From positions 240,318 to 304,317 of the forward strand of contig WNNJ02000726.1 of the NCBI GenBank assembly GCA_012934845.2: a stretch of DNA of 64,000 nt. The letters are read 5' to 3'. Below, piece after piece: positions 55,146 through 64,000 of the stretch. A program made the position numbers and the translations under genes. This DNA comes from Pomphorhynchus laevis. Taxonomy: Eukaryota > Acanthocephala > Palaeacanthocephala > Echinorhynchida > Pomphorhynchidae. The notes beneath the pieces are model-generated. The model was not told the DNA's origin. It saw nothing but the letters and a program-made list of their open reading frames with translations, and did not search any database. How positions within the stretch are numbered: the first letter of the stretch is position 1; the number at the start of each line of letters is the position of its first letter.

Positions 55146-55486
55146 ATTGTTAGTGTTTATTATACGTTTATATTACAATAAATCTCTATTATACACCTTT
55201 ACCATTTAGGCACATAGCAGATTGTAGAAATAATTAGAAACTAATTATTCGCCATAGCTTTTGTTAATAAAATACTTTAAGCAAATTCCGTTTTTGTATT
55301 TGCTGGTGGATGGGTGAAAGAGCAAAAACCGGAAAATGAAGAGCAAAAACCGGAAAATGAAGTACGTAGTATTGATGTTAATAGTTAAGACATCTTATCT
55401 GCAATCAAGCATTAGGATTGATTAAACTCATAATTTGAGTGTAACTGAAAAGTGTATGACTTTTTACACTCATAATTTCATAGTGT
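55146..55486. other. Spacer before the intact PLE
   Basis: It contains a tandem pair of GAGCAAAAACCGGAAAATGAA (55319-55360) inside a short open stretch. No gene recognised. TTTTTACACTC-type palindromes lie at 55440-55490. Confidence 0.4.
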
Positions 55487-55648
55487 AAAATGTTCTTTAA
55501 AGTGATTTCATGCATTCAAATTTTAGTGTTTTGATTTTTAGCAAGACTGACCACTTACACTCTTAACCGTAACGAAATCATAATACACAAATTCGCCATG
55601 CACGACGTTTTTAAGTTCTGAAATTTAATTGAAATATTTGATTTACAA
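55487..55648 (+). repeat. 160-bp direct repeat, left copy (PLE flank)
   Basis: It is essentially identical to 58945-59106 and flanks the intact PLE immediately on its left. In the right copy, unrelated sequence continues to the right, so this appears to be host target DNA duplicated on insertion or a pre-existing tandem duplication. It begins AAAATGTTCTTTAAAGTGAT and ends GATTTACAAA. Confidence 0.9.
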
Positions 55649-55743
55649 AGGTGGTGGTGAAGGTGGTAGATCTTTATAGATATTGTTCCAGCCTGCAACC
55701 GCCTTAAGCAGGGCAGCCCCCTGTCAGATGCTGCTGGATGGCC

Positions 55744-55799
55744 CGTTGTAAGTTTAGTCTGAGTCAACTAAACTAGGTGGCGACACCGAAAAAGCAACG
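55744..55799 (+). promoter_or_regulatory. Predicted three-way RNA junction in the PLE leader
   Basis: Outer stem CGTTG/CAACG (55744-55748, 55795-55799). Hairpin GTTTAGT/ACTAAAC (55752-55758, 55767-55773). Hairpin GGTG-GCGA-CACC (55776-55787) with a GNRA loop, followed by GAAA. The diverged copy at 48731-48786 keeps the small hairpin through a G-U change (GGTG-GAGA-CACT), again with a GNRA loop, which argues for a selected fold. The layout recalls a hammerhead, but the CTGATGA core strand is missing. Its end lies 25 nt before the start codon. Confidence 0.5.
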
Positions 55800-55824
55800 T
55801 TAAAAATTATGACTTAAAAGTTAC

Positions 55825-58539
55825 ATGTACTCAACAATATTGGAAAAATACGTAAGTACTAATGATTTCAATTTTAGATCTTTTAAATGTAACAGAAAAA
55901 ATTGTATAGTTTGTGATGTTATAAATAATAATAATTGTATCGTAAGTAATACGACAAACAAATGTTTTTCATTAAATATTAATAATAATTGTAACTGCAA
56001 TACCGCAGGTGTAGTGTATCTAATACAATGCACATGTGGATTGCAATATATAGGAAAAACATATCAAATGTTAAAAACTAGGTTTAGGCAACACATATAT
56101 AATATACAGCATAATAGTCAAACTATATTTCATAAACATATGAGATTAATAGGACATGATATTAAAAACTGTAAATTATTTATTTTAGAACATATTATCG
56201 AAGAAAACATTTCAATATTAAATCAAAAACTATTAGAAAAAGAAAATTTTTGGATTAAAACGCTTAATTCCATGTACCCATTAGGATTGAATGACGTGGT
56301 ACAAGGAATTGGCAGAAGTAGTATAATACATAATAAACAACTATATTATAATAATCCGGTTAAACGCAAACCAAGAAGTCATGGTGATAAAAGGAATAGG
56401 AAAAATAGAGTTAAAAATATTAAAAAAGATATGTATATAAATGAACAATTAGAAATATTAAAACAACTTTTAAGTGATAATAAGCTAAAAGATCTTTATG
56501 TAAATATAAGAAGTTTTTCTAAAGATATCATATGTTCAATAAATCAAAAATTAATTAACGACTATGATAGGCTAAGTTGTATAATAGACAGTTATTGTAA
56601 TACAAAATACTATAATCATACAATAAATGTAAATAATAACAATAGAAAATATACATTAACCATAAACTTCATTAATAAATGTATAGATAACATAAATATA
56701 GCCGGACTTTTAAATAATTCTAAAAGTAAAGAAATAATAGGGTCAGATTTAAGTAAATATATTCCTAAAATAAGGTATAAACTCCTACCACCATTAGGAC
56801 GAAAAATTTGTAATTATAATAAAGAATTAAAATCAATATGTAACGATAATATTAGAAACATAATGGAAACAGAATGCAATTGTAAAAGTCTTAGTTTTGA
56901 TAAAATAAATGAACATATATGTACCCATAATCTAGAATTAATTGAAAATTGTGAATTAAGAAAGCTGCTATCAAAAGGGTATAAATATAGATTAAATAAC
57001 AACAACGACAAAAATAAAATTTACAGTTCGTTATATAATAACTTAAATGATTACTTTTGTAAGCTGATTAATAGTGAAAGCTCGAATATATCTAAGATAA
57101 AAATTTGGAAAGATTATATATTTGATAAAATTAAAAATAAAATGAAAATAACAAACAATTATAAAAGGAAAGATAAAATTAATAAAGATATGTATAAAGA
57201 ACTTACTAAATTAAAGGATAACTATATAATAACAACTATTGATAAAGCTAGTAATAACTTTGTCTTCATATGCAAAAAGCTTTATTATGATATACTAATG
57301 AAAGAGGTTAATTCTAATGATTTAAATGTAAATCCAACATATGAACGTAGTGAGTTGAGTTTAGAAACAATTATTACAAGTCACTGTTCTATAATGGATA
57401 AAAAGGGTATAAAGGTTGAATTAGATAATAAAACTATACCTATATTATATTGGAATCCAAAATTACATAAAAATCCAATAAAACCTAGGTTCATATGTAG
57501 TGCGTTTAAATGTACATTAAAACCACTTTCTGTCTATATGAATAAAATACTTAAAGTAATTAAAGCACATTTTAAAAAATATTGCAAGGTAATCGAAATT
57601 AATACTGGTATAAAACACTATTTCAGTATTAATTCTACAAAAGAATTTTTAGAACAGACAAAAGGAATAAATTTTCAAAATATAAATACATACGATTTTA
57701 GTACGCTTTATACAAATCTAGATTTAGTAGATATTAAAGAAGCGTTAGTAAAATTAATTAATCTTATATTCGGAAAAAGATATACATATATATGTTATAA
57801 TAATTATAACGCCTATCTAACAAAAATTAAACCATCAAATAAATATAAATATATGGATAAAATTGAATTAATAGAATCCTTAAATATTTTGATAAATCAA
57901 AATTATTTAAAAGTAGGGACATCTATATTTAGACAAGTAAAAGGTGTTCCAATGGGTGGTAATAGTAGCCCAATTATAGCTGACTTGTTTTTAAGCTTTA
58001 TAGAATATGAATTTGTTCATAACTGTGTAAAAACTAAATCTAAACAATATAAATATATGAAATATATGTTTCGATACATTGATGATATATGTGTATTTAA
58101 TTCTAATAATTTTTATTCAATTAGTGAGCACATTTATCCAGAAAGCCTTATTCTTAACAAAACCAATATTAATGATAAAGAAGGTGTATATCTAGATATG
58201 AACATTAAATTAACATTAACTAAAACTACTATTAATTTATATCGTAAAGATGACATATTTAAATTTACAAGAAACATATTTTTGCATGAGCATTCATGCA
58301 TACCATATAATATAAAATATAATACATTAAATAATGAAATTTTAAGAATTGCAACAATATGTAATGATATTGGCTTTCTTCAAAATCATTTAAATAATTT
58401 AATAGATACATATTTTAAACTAGGTTACTATAAAAATAACATCAAGCAGAAAATAGTAAAATATATAAATCAACACAATAATATAAAGAATAAATTTAAA
58501 CTCTTAAGTGGCAAATTTTTATGGATGAATAATAAATAA
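55825..58539 (+). CDS. PLE protein: N-terminal GIY-YIG endonuclease, C-terminal reverse transcriptase
   Basis: The protein has 904 residues. Residues 22-58 are Cys-rich (C22, C27, C30, C56, C58). Residues 62-156 are GIY-YIG: GVVYLI, QYIGKT, Arg86, catalytic Glu140 and PLGLN. Residues 351-390 hold a CxC...HxCxH block found in this PLE group. DKA (473-475) stands where canonical PLEs have DKG. RT motifs: PKLHKNPIKPRFICS (545-559), motif A YDFSTLYTNL (Asp624), motif B RQVKGVPMGGNSSP (703-716) and motif C YIDD (751-754), then the PLE thumb to the C terminus. Canonical Penelope has GIY-YIG after the RT; here the order is permuted, as in the Naiad/Chlamys PLEs. All catalytic residues are present, so it could be active. 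Codon use is extremely AT-rich. Start chosen as the first Met before the Cys cluster. Confidence 0.95.
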   Translation: MYSTILEKYVSTNDFNFRSFKCNRKNCIVCDVINNNNCIVSNTTNKCFSLNINNNCNCNTAGVVYLIQCTCGLQYIGKTYQMLKTRFRQHIYNIQHNSQTIFHKHMRLIGHDIKNCKLFILEHIIEENISILNQKLLEKENFWIKTLNSMYPLGLNDVVQGIGRSSIIHNKQLYYNNPVKRKPRSHGDKRNRKNRVKNIKKDMYINEQLEILKQLLSDNKLKDLYVNIRSFSKDIICSINQKLINDYDRLSCIIDSYCNTKYYNHTINVNNNNRKYTLTINFINKCIDNINIAGLLNNSKSKEIIGSDLSKYIPKIRYKLLPPLGRKICNYNKELKSICNDNIRNIMETECNCKSLSFDKINEHICTHNLELIENCELRKLLSKGYKYRLNNNNDKNKIYSSLYNNLNDYFCKLINSESSNISKIKIWKDYIFDKIKNKMKITNNYKRKDKINKDMYKELTKLKDNYIITTIDKASNNFVFICKKLYYDILMKEVNSNDLNVNPTYERSELSLETIITSHCSIMDKKGIKVELDNKTIPILYWNPKLHKNPIKPRFICSAFKCTLKPLSVYMNKILKVIKAHFKKYCKVIEINTGIKHYFSINSTKEFLEQTKGINFQNINTYDFSTLYTNLDLVDIKEALVKLINLIFGKRYTYICYNNYNAYLTKIKPSNKYKYMDKIELIESLNILINQNYLKVGTSIFRQVKGVPMGGNSSPIIADLFLSFIEYEFVHNCVKTKSKQYKYMKYMFRYIDDICVFNSNNFYSISEHIYPESLILNKTNINDKEGVYLDMNIKLTLTKTTINLYRKDDIFKFTRNIFLHEHSCIPYNIKYNTLNNEILRIATICNDIGFLQNHLNNLIDTYFKLGYYKNNIKQKIVKYINQHNNIKNKFKLLSGKFLWMNNK

Positions 58540-58944
58540 TATACTTTGCATTAGAATAAGATACTAGATAGTTATTTCAGAGGAAATACATCATTAGCAT
58601 GTATTTGGCCCCGCTGCTATGTTGGGTAGAGGAGTTAGGGGCCGAAACCTGATAGCATAGCAGTTCCTCCTGATGACCTCTAATTCTTATTCTGATACAA
58701 CGTCTGTTATTTATTAGTCAATTCATAAAAATGACGTTTATTTTAAATTTTATTTTTTATTTTTATTTTTTTTAACTTGATTTAAATTATAGAAAATCTA
58801 AAAACAATTATTAATTTTATTATTTAATTATTAAATTTTGATTTAGCATTATTATGTTTTGTTTATTTTATAATTATATAACAATACGTAGACTCAGTTA
58901 GCTGATTTAAATTACTCCATTTTATTAACTGTCGAACTATCTTA

Positions 58945-59106
58945 AAATGTTCTTTAAAGTGATTTCATGCATTCAAATTTTAGTGTTTTGATTTTTAGCA
59001 AGACTGACCACTTACACTCTTAACCGTAACGAAATCATAATACACAAATTCGCCATGCACGACGTTTTTAAGTTCTGAAATTTAATTGAAATATTTGATT
59101 TACAAA
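58945..59106 (+). repeat. 160-bp direct repeat, right copy (PLE flank)
   Basis: Matches 55487-55648. Between the PLE end (58912) and this repeat lies a 31-bp piece that recurs at 59155-59185, so the right flank contains an additional short duplication. Confidence 0.9.
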
Positions 59107-60530
59107 CGATAAAAATTCCACCATTGTGGCATCATTTACAAAAATGCAAACTTACTCCATTTTATTAACTGTCGAACTATCTTAGCAATACAAGGCTTTA
59201 ACTAACATGAACTTTACGTTAAACTCTAGCTTTTTCAATGGTTTTTCCAATGGTATGTCGTCAGCCATGCAGCTGAGTTAGAATGTCACACTAGCTGGTC
59301 GTATTTTGAAATTGCATTGATGCAAAATACGATCAAAAACAGCACTGAGAAGAAACACTTTGATGTGCATTTTTCAAAAAACTTTGCTTATTTTCAACTT
59401 CATATGAAGTATGGAATCTATAGACCTTAATATATCGTCTTACTGTTGCATTCGTATCATTTTACTGGTATTAAATTGTTAAATTATTGATTTTTATAAA
59501 ACGCTGAAAAACAGATCTAACGGAAAATTGCTTTTAAAATCGTCGGCAAATTAGCTAAGGGTGAATGAATATACTCGCGTTATGATCGATATATAGAGAT
59601 TTTATTTTGTCTACCTTTCATTTTTCTGCTGCTGGCATTTCTCTGCGTTATCGCAAGTTTATTGTGAAATGCATTGAGAGATTTAAATAAAGATTGTTTT
59701 TATGGTGATTTATATAGCCGATTTGCTGTAGACGTTAATACTTATTTCGATACTTTATATTACAGAACGCTTTGAAAACTTGTTTTAATAAAGTTAGTTT
59801 TTGATTCAGATGATCTCAGGTATTCCCGTATCAAATTCACTGTTTTTTTTTTCAGCAGTTGTGTTTAAAATCTAAATCTATCTAAATTGTTTTTACTTTA
59901 AATGCTGACATTCTTTAATGCAAATATTCTTTTTTACAAATATAAATTTGTAACTGCCTTAATTTGTAATTAATAAGTCTATAAATTAATATAAATTGAT
60001 ATAATATAAATTGTAAATATAATTAATATATTTATTGTATTCATATATAATATAAATTAAGTAAAATTTCTTAATTTCTTAAATTAGAAAATTTATTTAA
60101 TTCATAAACCTTATAAATAAAAATAAATTATTTAATTTATTCATAAATTTCTTAATATTTAAAAAATATATTAATGATTTATACTTTATAGTTAATAGTT
60201 CTTTATTTTTAATAAGGAGGCAAGCGAGATCACCTGGAAGCAATCACATCTTAAGATATTATATGTACACATTTTCAATTGGGAGACAATATAGCAACCT
60301 TTACTTTTATGGGACCTATTTATAAATAATTAAAAAATTCAATAATAATTAAATAATAAACAATTATATTAATTTTAATTAATATAATTATGATTATACC
60401 TGATCGTTCCTGAATATTTAAAATACAGATCAGGATGAATATATTTCAAAAATATTTGATATAAAAACAACAATCTTTTCGAGAAAATAAGATTTTATTC
60501 TTAGCAAATAAAATTAGAAATAATTTTGTT
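59107..60530. other. No recognised gene
   Basis: The first 300 bp are moderately AT-rich and may be host sequence; the rest is AT-rich with no open frame of note. No RNA gene or clear repeat was found. Confidence 0.4.
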
Positions 60531-60563
60531 AAAATGATACCAATACTAGATTGGTATCATTTT
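60531..60563. repeat. 13-bp perfect hairpin at the edge of a LINE fragment
   Basis: AAAATGATACCAA (60531-60543) and TTGGTATCATTTT (60551-60563) are exact reverse complements around a 7-nt loop. It sits precisely where the minus-strand LINE RT sequence is cut off, so it may mark a rearrangement end. Confidence 0.8.
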
Positions 60564-62460
60564 TAAAAAGTGGGGGCCTTGAGGCACACTTGTAATAGGT
60601 AGAACTGACGTGCATCAGGGTCGTCTTCATAATAGAACCGCTCGGTGTATAGCAAAATCTCCACCTGTTAATAATTCTCGCAAGCAACCCAAAGGACCTG
60701 AGAGAGGAGATAACGAAGGGAATGGAGATCTGGTCAAATACAGCAGAAAAGTCAAGAAAAGCAGCCACAGCAAGCTGATGACTGTTATCTCGACAAAACT
60801 GATGCACTTTACCAATTGCTAAATGGACCAAGCGACCTTGGACAAACCAATTAAAACTCGGTGGGATCAAATCGCGGATTCTATGCGCAAGCGCTTTTTC
60901 GTCTATAGATATAGGGGAATTTTGAATCGAAATGGGCCGCAGGTCTTTGGGACATGAAACTGATTTTTTCTTTGGTAAAAATATACGTCGGCGACAATTG
61001 ATGTCGGCTACATCGGATGGTGAGGTTTACAGCACTGTGACGACCACTTATCTTCTTTGATCGGCTGTCAAAAGCTGACAAACTCGAGAAGAGCGTGAAG
61101 CGACGGATTTGGAGGTGCATGGAAGTGGGCCTCATGAGTTAAGAATATCCGTAACAGATAAGTCCCTGCTTCTGAAGTCACCCAAAAGCGGAATTGGCTG
61201 GGAAAAAGAGTAACTCCATAATTATGGAGGGCTAGTGACTCCTCCAAAATATCTATCAAGGCCTACGCTACCAATCCAACCTGATGCCCTGCCAGCAGAC
61301 AAACTTCTCCTTCTTGTATATCTTCCAAAAGGAAGCCTGAGAGAGATAAAGATAAGCAATACTAGTCCTGTCTCTACTCAGTTGGAGCCTATATCTAGAA
61401 CTCCAGTGTTCACTCGAGAAAACCTGCCGGAAGGAAGCAGATGGATTGTAAAGGTGTAGCATTTTCACTAGGACCTTGAGTTTTGTTGGACTGGGATCGT
61501 AAATGCGACCTTTAAAGGTAGTAGAAAGGATATCGGTAGCTTGCGAAGAGAGGTAGGGATTAAATTCGGTCAAACTCTCATTCCCTATCCTTGGAAGAGT
61601 TGGATAGCTGCCTGAAAGAAGGCCACTCTAATAGGATCAAAGTGGACCCTCCTAAGCAACGCATCTTCCTACAGCCGCCAGCGTATTAGGTCATGAGAGG
61701 TGGTCAGTTGTTGGTGCCAATGCTCAGTGCAGATGTGTTTTAACATTCACATCCTATGTAGCAAGAATATGTCGAGGATTGAATTTGTTGTAGAGCAATA
61801 AAAGGTGGGGGTTGGTGGTTTTTATATAAGATAGTCATTCCTAGCTCTGTGGAGTGCTGCATTAATCCACCGTAGCCGCCACCTACAATTCGAACTAGGA
61901 GGCCACGATTCTTGTGAATCCCCCGGCCGAATATAGTCATTAGCTATACTGATGCATTTACCGTTCTTAACTAGTGATATAACTAAACAAGAAAGGGCTG
62001 AACATCAGCCGTTTAATAAGGGTAAGGACCTTAAGGAGCTTTTAACTAGGGTTAGAAGACTTTGAGAAAAAGATGATTGTGGAGGTTATATACTGAGTAA
62101 TTGGGTGATTATATGCTTTTGAGTAAATTGAGTAATGCCCTGGGGGATACGAATAGACCGCGTCTTCTGAATGACTATAACATCCGCGTCTCTACCAGAT
62201 AGAAGCCTAAGGGCGGAAGCACCTCCCGAATTCGATTACTAAAGGCTCTCGATTACTTCCCATTGCGTTAGTGTAACCGAAGTGGGACGCTCTTTACCTA
62301 GTCGGAACCAGAGGCGGAAAGGTTGCCCTTTCCGCTTCTAGCTTCGACAGTTGGAGTCATTTCCTCATAGGCATGATCTTCATTTATCAAGGTCTGCGGC
62401 GACGAAGCAATCCGTTTTTTTTTGATATCGGGCCTTTCTGAGAATTAGCAACTGATGTAG
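60564..62460 (-). mobile_element. LINE ORF2 fragment (endonuclease and N-terminal half of RT)
   Basis: Reading leftwards: endonuclease scraps DADVIVIQKTR (about 62180) and, in 61940-61740, RIVGGGYGGLMQHSTELGMT followed by QQIQSSTYS, matching the apurinic-type endonuclease C-terminal half. Then linker frames, RT entry KDLRPISIQNSPI and IPPSFNWFVQGR (60860), motif A AVAAFLDFSAVFDQIS (about 60745) and FGLLARIINRW. The homology stops before motif B at about 60570. Unlike the usual LINE, the 3' half is missing. Confidence 0.75.
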
Positions 62461-62599
62461 GTGGACTTTGAACCTCACCAATCTTTGACATTAGTTTTTT
62501 TTATCAAATCATTCTTCTTATCCATTGATTCTAGGTGCTTGGCCTCAACAATCCGTAAGAGGACTGAGTCAGACATCCTGTTGTTATTATTGGCGAAAC

Positions 62600-63210
62600 A
62601 TGCATCGGTGAAGCTGGCTTAATCTTAGCTACCAGATTCCGTTTCTTGTAGCTTTTGAATGAAACACATTTTCTCGACTAGGCTGGGTGGACTCTTCCAC
62701 AGTTAGAACAGTGTAGGGAACTATCGCATTTTTTAGAATGGTCATCCAGAGAGCCGCATATCCCGCAAGAGCGAGTAAGAGTACATCCAGAACTCCAATG
62801 TCCCCATCTATGACATACATTACAATGGGGTAGGCCATAGAGTCAGTTTCGATCTTAGTAAATTCCAGATTATGTCTCAGGAAAGGTTACATTTGGAGTG
62901 AGCTAGACACTCGGCCACGTCTACCGAGGCAGAATAGAATGCCAAGGTAATCGGCAATCCTCTCTTCCATGTAATAAATCTGATATTGCTAATCTTAAAA
63001 TCTTGTTCAAGTGCTAGAATGTCTTCATCTAACATGTATGTCGGAATGTTGTTGATTTTCAAGGTTGCTTGGAAATGCCTGTATAAGATTTTACCACGAC
63101 TTGAATTGTTTTTATTAAAATATCCAAGTAATCACGGGCAAGCTTAGTGGTGCAAAAGGATATCCTAACCTTTGTCTCGTAATATTTTATTAAATGAAAA
63201 ATAATTCTCC
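62600..63210 (-). mobile_element. LINE ORF1 (gag-like) with three zinc knuckles
   Basis: The minus-strand translation ending near 62670 contains three knuckles in a row: CNVCHRWGHWSSGC (CX2CX4HX4C), CGICGSLDDHSKKC and CSNCGRVH, then PA and a stop, the typical nucleic-acid-binding end of Jockey/I-type ORF1 proteins. The upstream frame at 63062-62877 (INNIPTYMLDEDILALEQDF, LPITLAFYSASVDVAECL) matches the preceding RRM-like part of such proteins. One frame change lies between. It belongs with the ORF2 fragment to its left. Confidence 0.8.
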
Positions 63211-64000
63211 CTTTGAAACATGCAGACAAGTCCCTAAAGAAGATGTTGAAAACGTTGTTCCTTGGTATAGGTTCGGTAAATTTAACACGAATTAAGTTTG
63301 TCAGTTTTAGTACAGGGGGAAGTTACCCCTGCTCAACGATACATCCAGTAGACCAAAATCCACTTACCTTGCCTGCAATTAGATTATCTTGCTGCTTTAA
63401 GCCAGCATTTGCTTGGGGATTGACAGTTTTTTGCATATTTGTTAAATCCTTTGATCGTCCGAACGCACTTATTTTGCTCATGGATAGTTAATTTTTGTTC
63501 ACAAAACGGCTGGATTTTGAACTATTGGATTTGTCGAAGTACATACCTATTGTTAGAGTACATTTATTGAAAAATTTGGCATCAACTAGTAACTTAGATA
63601 ATCTGATTTTAAATTTTGTAAATTTCTCAAGATATCGATCATAGATGTTTTTGCGATTGGTAGTAAACATAACTTTTTTGATTATATCCTGTCTAAAATA
63701 ACTTCATGATGTTTATTTTATTTATAACGGTATAGCCACCAAAACCTCTAAAAATAATTGGTTTTATTCTGTGGGAACTGCCACATTATATATACGGAGA
63801 CGCACGATGGATGCAACCCTGAGCATCCGTTTGTCGAACCAGGAGTTACGTGATGATTATTTTAGATTTTGTTCGACGCATTGTTCTAATTGTTGTGTGT
63901 TTTTTGTTTTAGATTGATAAAGGCCGCTTGGCCGAAACGTCTTGAATCTCATTTGGTGCAATTTTCCTGTTTTTATTATTTCTGAAGAAAATATATATAT
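63211..64000. other. Window edge: unassigned, with hammerhead-like motif at 63914-63940
   Basis: The N-terminal part of the LINE ORF1 may extend to about 63670 on the minus strand, but nothing diagnostic is left. At 63914-63940 the plus strand reads TTGATAA, a GGCC-GCTT-GGCC stem, GAAA and CGTC. This is hammerhead-like with two changes from CTGATGA. Such motifs are known in PLE pseudo-LTRs and retrozymes, so another PLE may begin at the right edge. Confidence 0.45.

Larger units (their letters stand above)
55649..58912 (+). mobile_element. Intact Penelope-like element with N-terminal GIY-YIG (Naiad-like)
   Basis: About 3.26 kb from GGTGGTGGTGAAGGTGGTAG to the terminal ACTCAGTTAGCTGATTT. It has a 175-bp leader, a single 904-codon ORF and a 370-bp 3' UTR. 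It is the only copy in the window with an uninterrupted ORF, and it is flanked by 160-bp direct repeats. A 31-bp stretch of the right flank (CTCCATTTTATTAACTGTCG and onward) also occurs twice, at 58914 and 59155. The structure fits target-primed insertion of a PLE. Its upstream leader is shorter than the leader seen at 34820-35092, so the 5' end may be truncated. Confidence 0.88.

Noticed and set aside
55849-55874. A textbook-looking 26-nt intron (GTAAGTACTAAT...TTTTAG) at the start of the PLE ORF
   Set aside because: It is too short for animal splicing, the frame is open through it, and the copy at 48829-48854 lacks the terminal AG.
58638-58677. Hammerhead ribozyme in the PLE 3' UTR (GAAA and CTGATGA both present)
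   Set aside because: The two core strands occur in the wrong order for type I or III. A type II arrangement leaves a C-C mismatch at the base of stem II and no room for stem I.

Overview
This is a very AT-rich, repeat-laden stretch of a eukaryotic, almost certainly invertebrate animal, genome. Three host genes with animal homologues are recognisable, two of them with short GT-AG introns (many 42-73 bp). Most of the rest is transposon debris: N-terminal-endonuclease Penelope-like elements (PLEs), LINEs with apurinic-type or restriction-like endonucleases, and Merlin and mariner DNA transposons. Short introns plus AT richness would fit a nematode, but I cannot fix the taxon.

1-25.5 kb: the backbone is a plus-strand nucleolar protein 6 (NOL6/Nrap, UTP22-like) gene. 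Eleven phase-consistent exons run from 4030 to the stop at 25464; its N-terminal exons are not seen. Introns hold PLE fragments, a 307-bp tandem repeat, a 20-bp minisatellite of 1.7 kb, a 2.0-kb Merlin transposon inserted in that minisatellite, and a partial copy of a NOL6 exon. The 8.6-kb penultimate-but-one intron carries, on the opposite strand, the most unusual object here: a LINE reverse transcriptase/restriction-like endonuclease frame that continues without a stop into an intronless ubiquilin lacking its ubiquitin-like domain (17008-21595).

22.9-39.1 kb: two near-identical 1801-bp arms in inverted orientation enclose the last NOL6 exons, a mariner fragment, and several nested LINE fragments. 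39.2-46.7 kb: a LINE reverse transcriptase tail, a 16-bp satellite (about 0.9 kb), a compact four-exon R-SNARE (VAMP/synaptobrevin) gene at 41612-42076 whose zero-layer residue appears to be His, and a decayed but nearly full-length LINE with Cys-rich N terminus, RT and restriction-like endonuclease on the minus strand.

48-59 kb: one exon of proteasome subunit beta-5 (with an in-frame TAG) and then a PLE graveyard around one intact PLE. That element encodes a 904-residue protein with GIY-YIG at the N terminus and RT at the C terminus (Naiad-like, permuted order). It is flanked by 160-bp direct repeats of apparent target DNA and has a foldable three-way junction just before its start codon. 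60.5-63.3 kb: a LINE (zinc-knuckle ORF1, endonuclease, N-terminal half of RT) on the minus strand. A hammerhead-like motif sits at the right edge.

Functionally the host genes are unrelated (ribosome biogenesis, membrane fusion, proteolysis). The mobile elements are the main story: PLE ends appear dozens of times, several next to copies of the same leader, as expected for head-to-tail PLE units.
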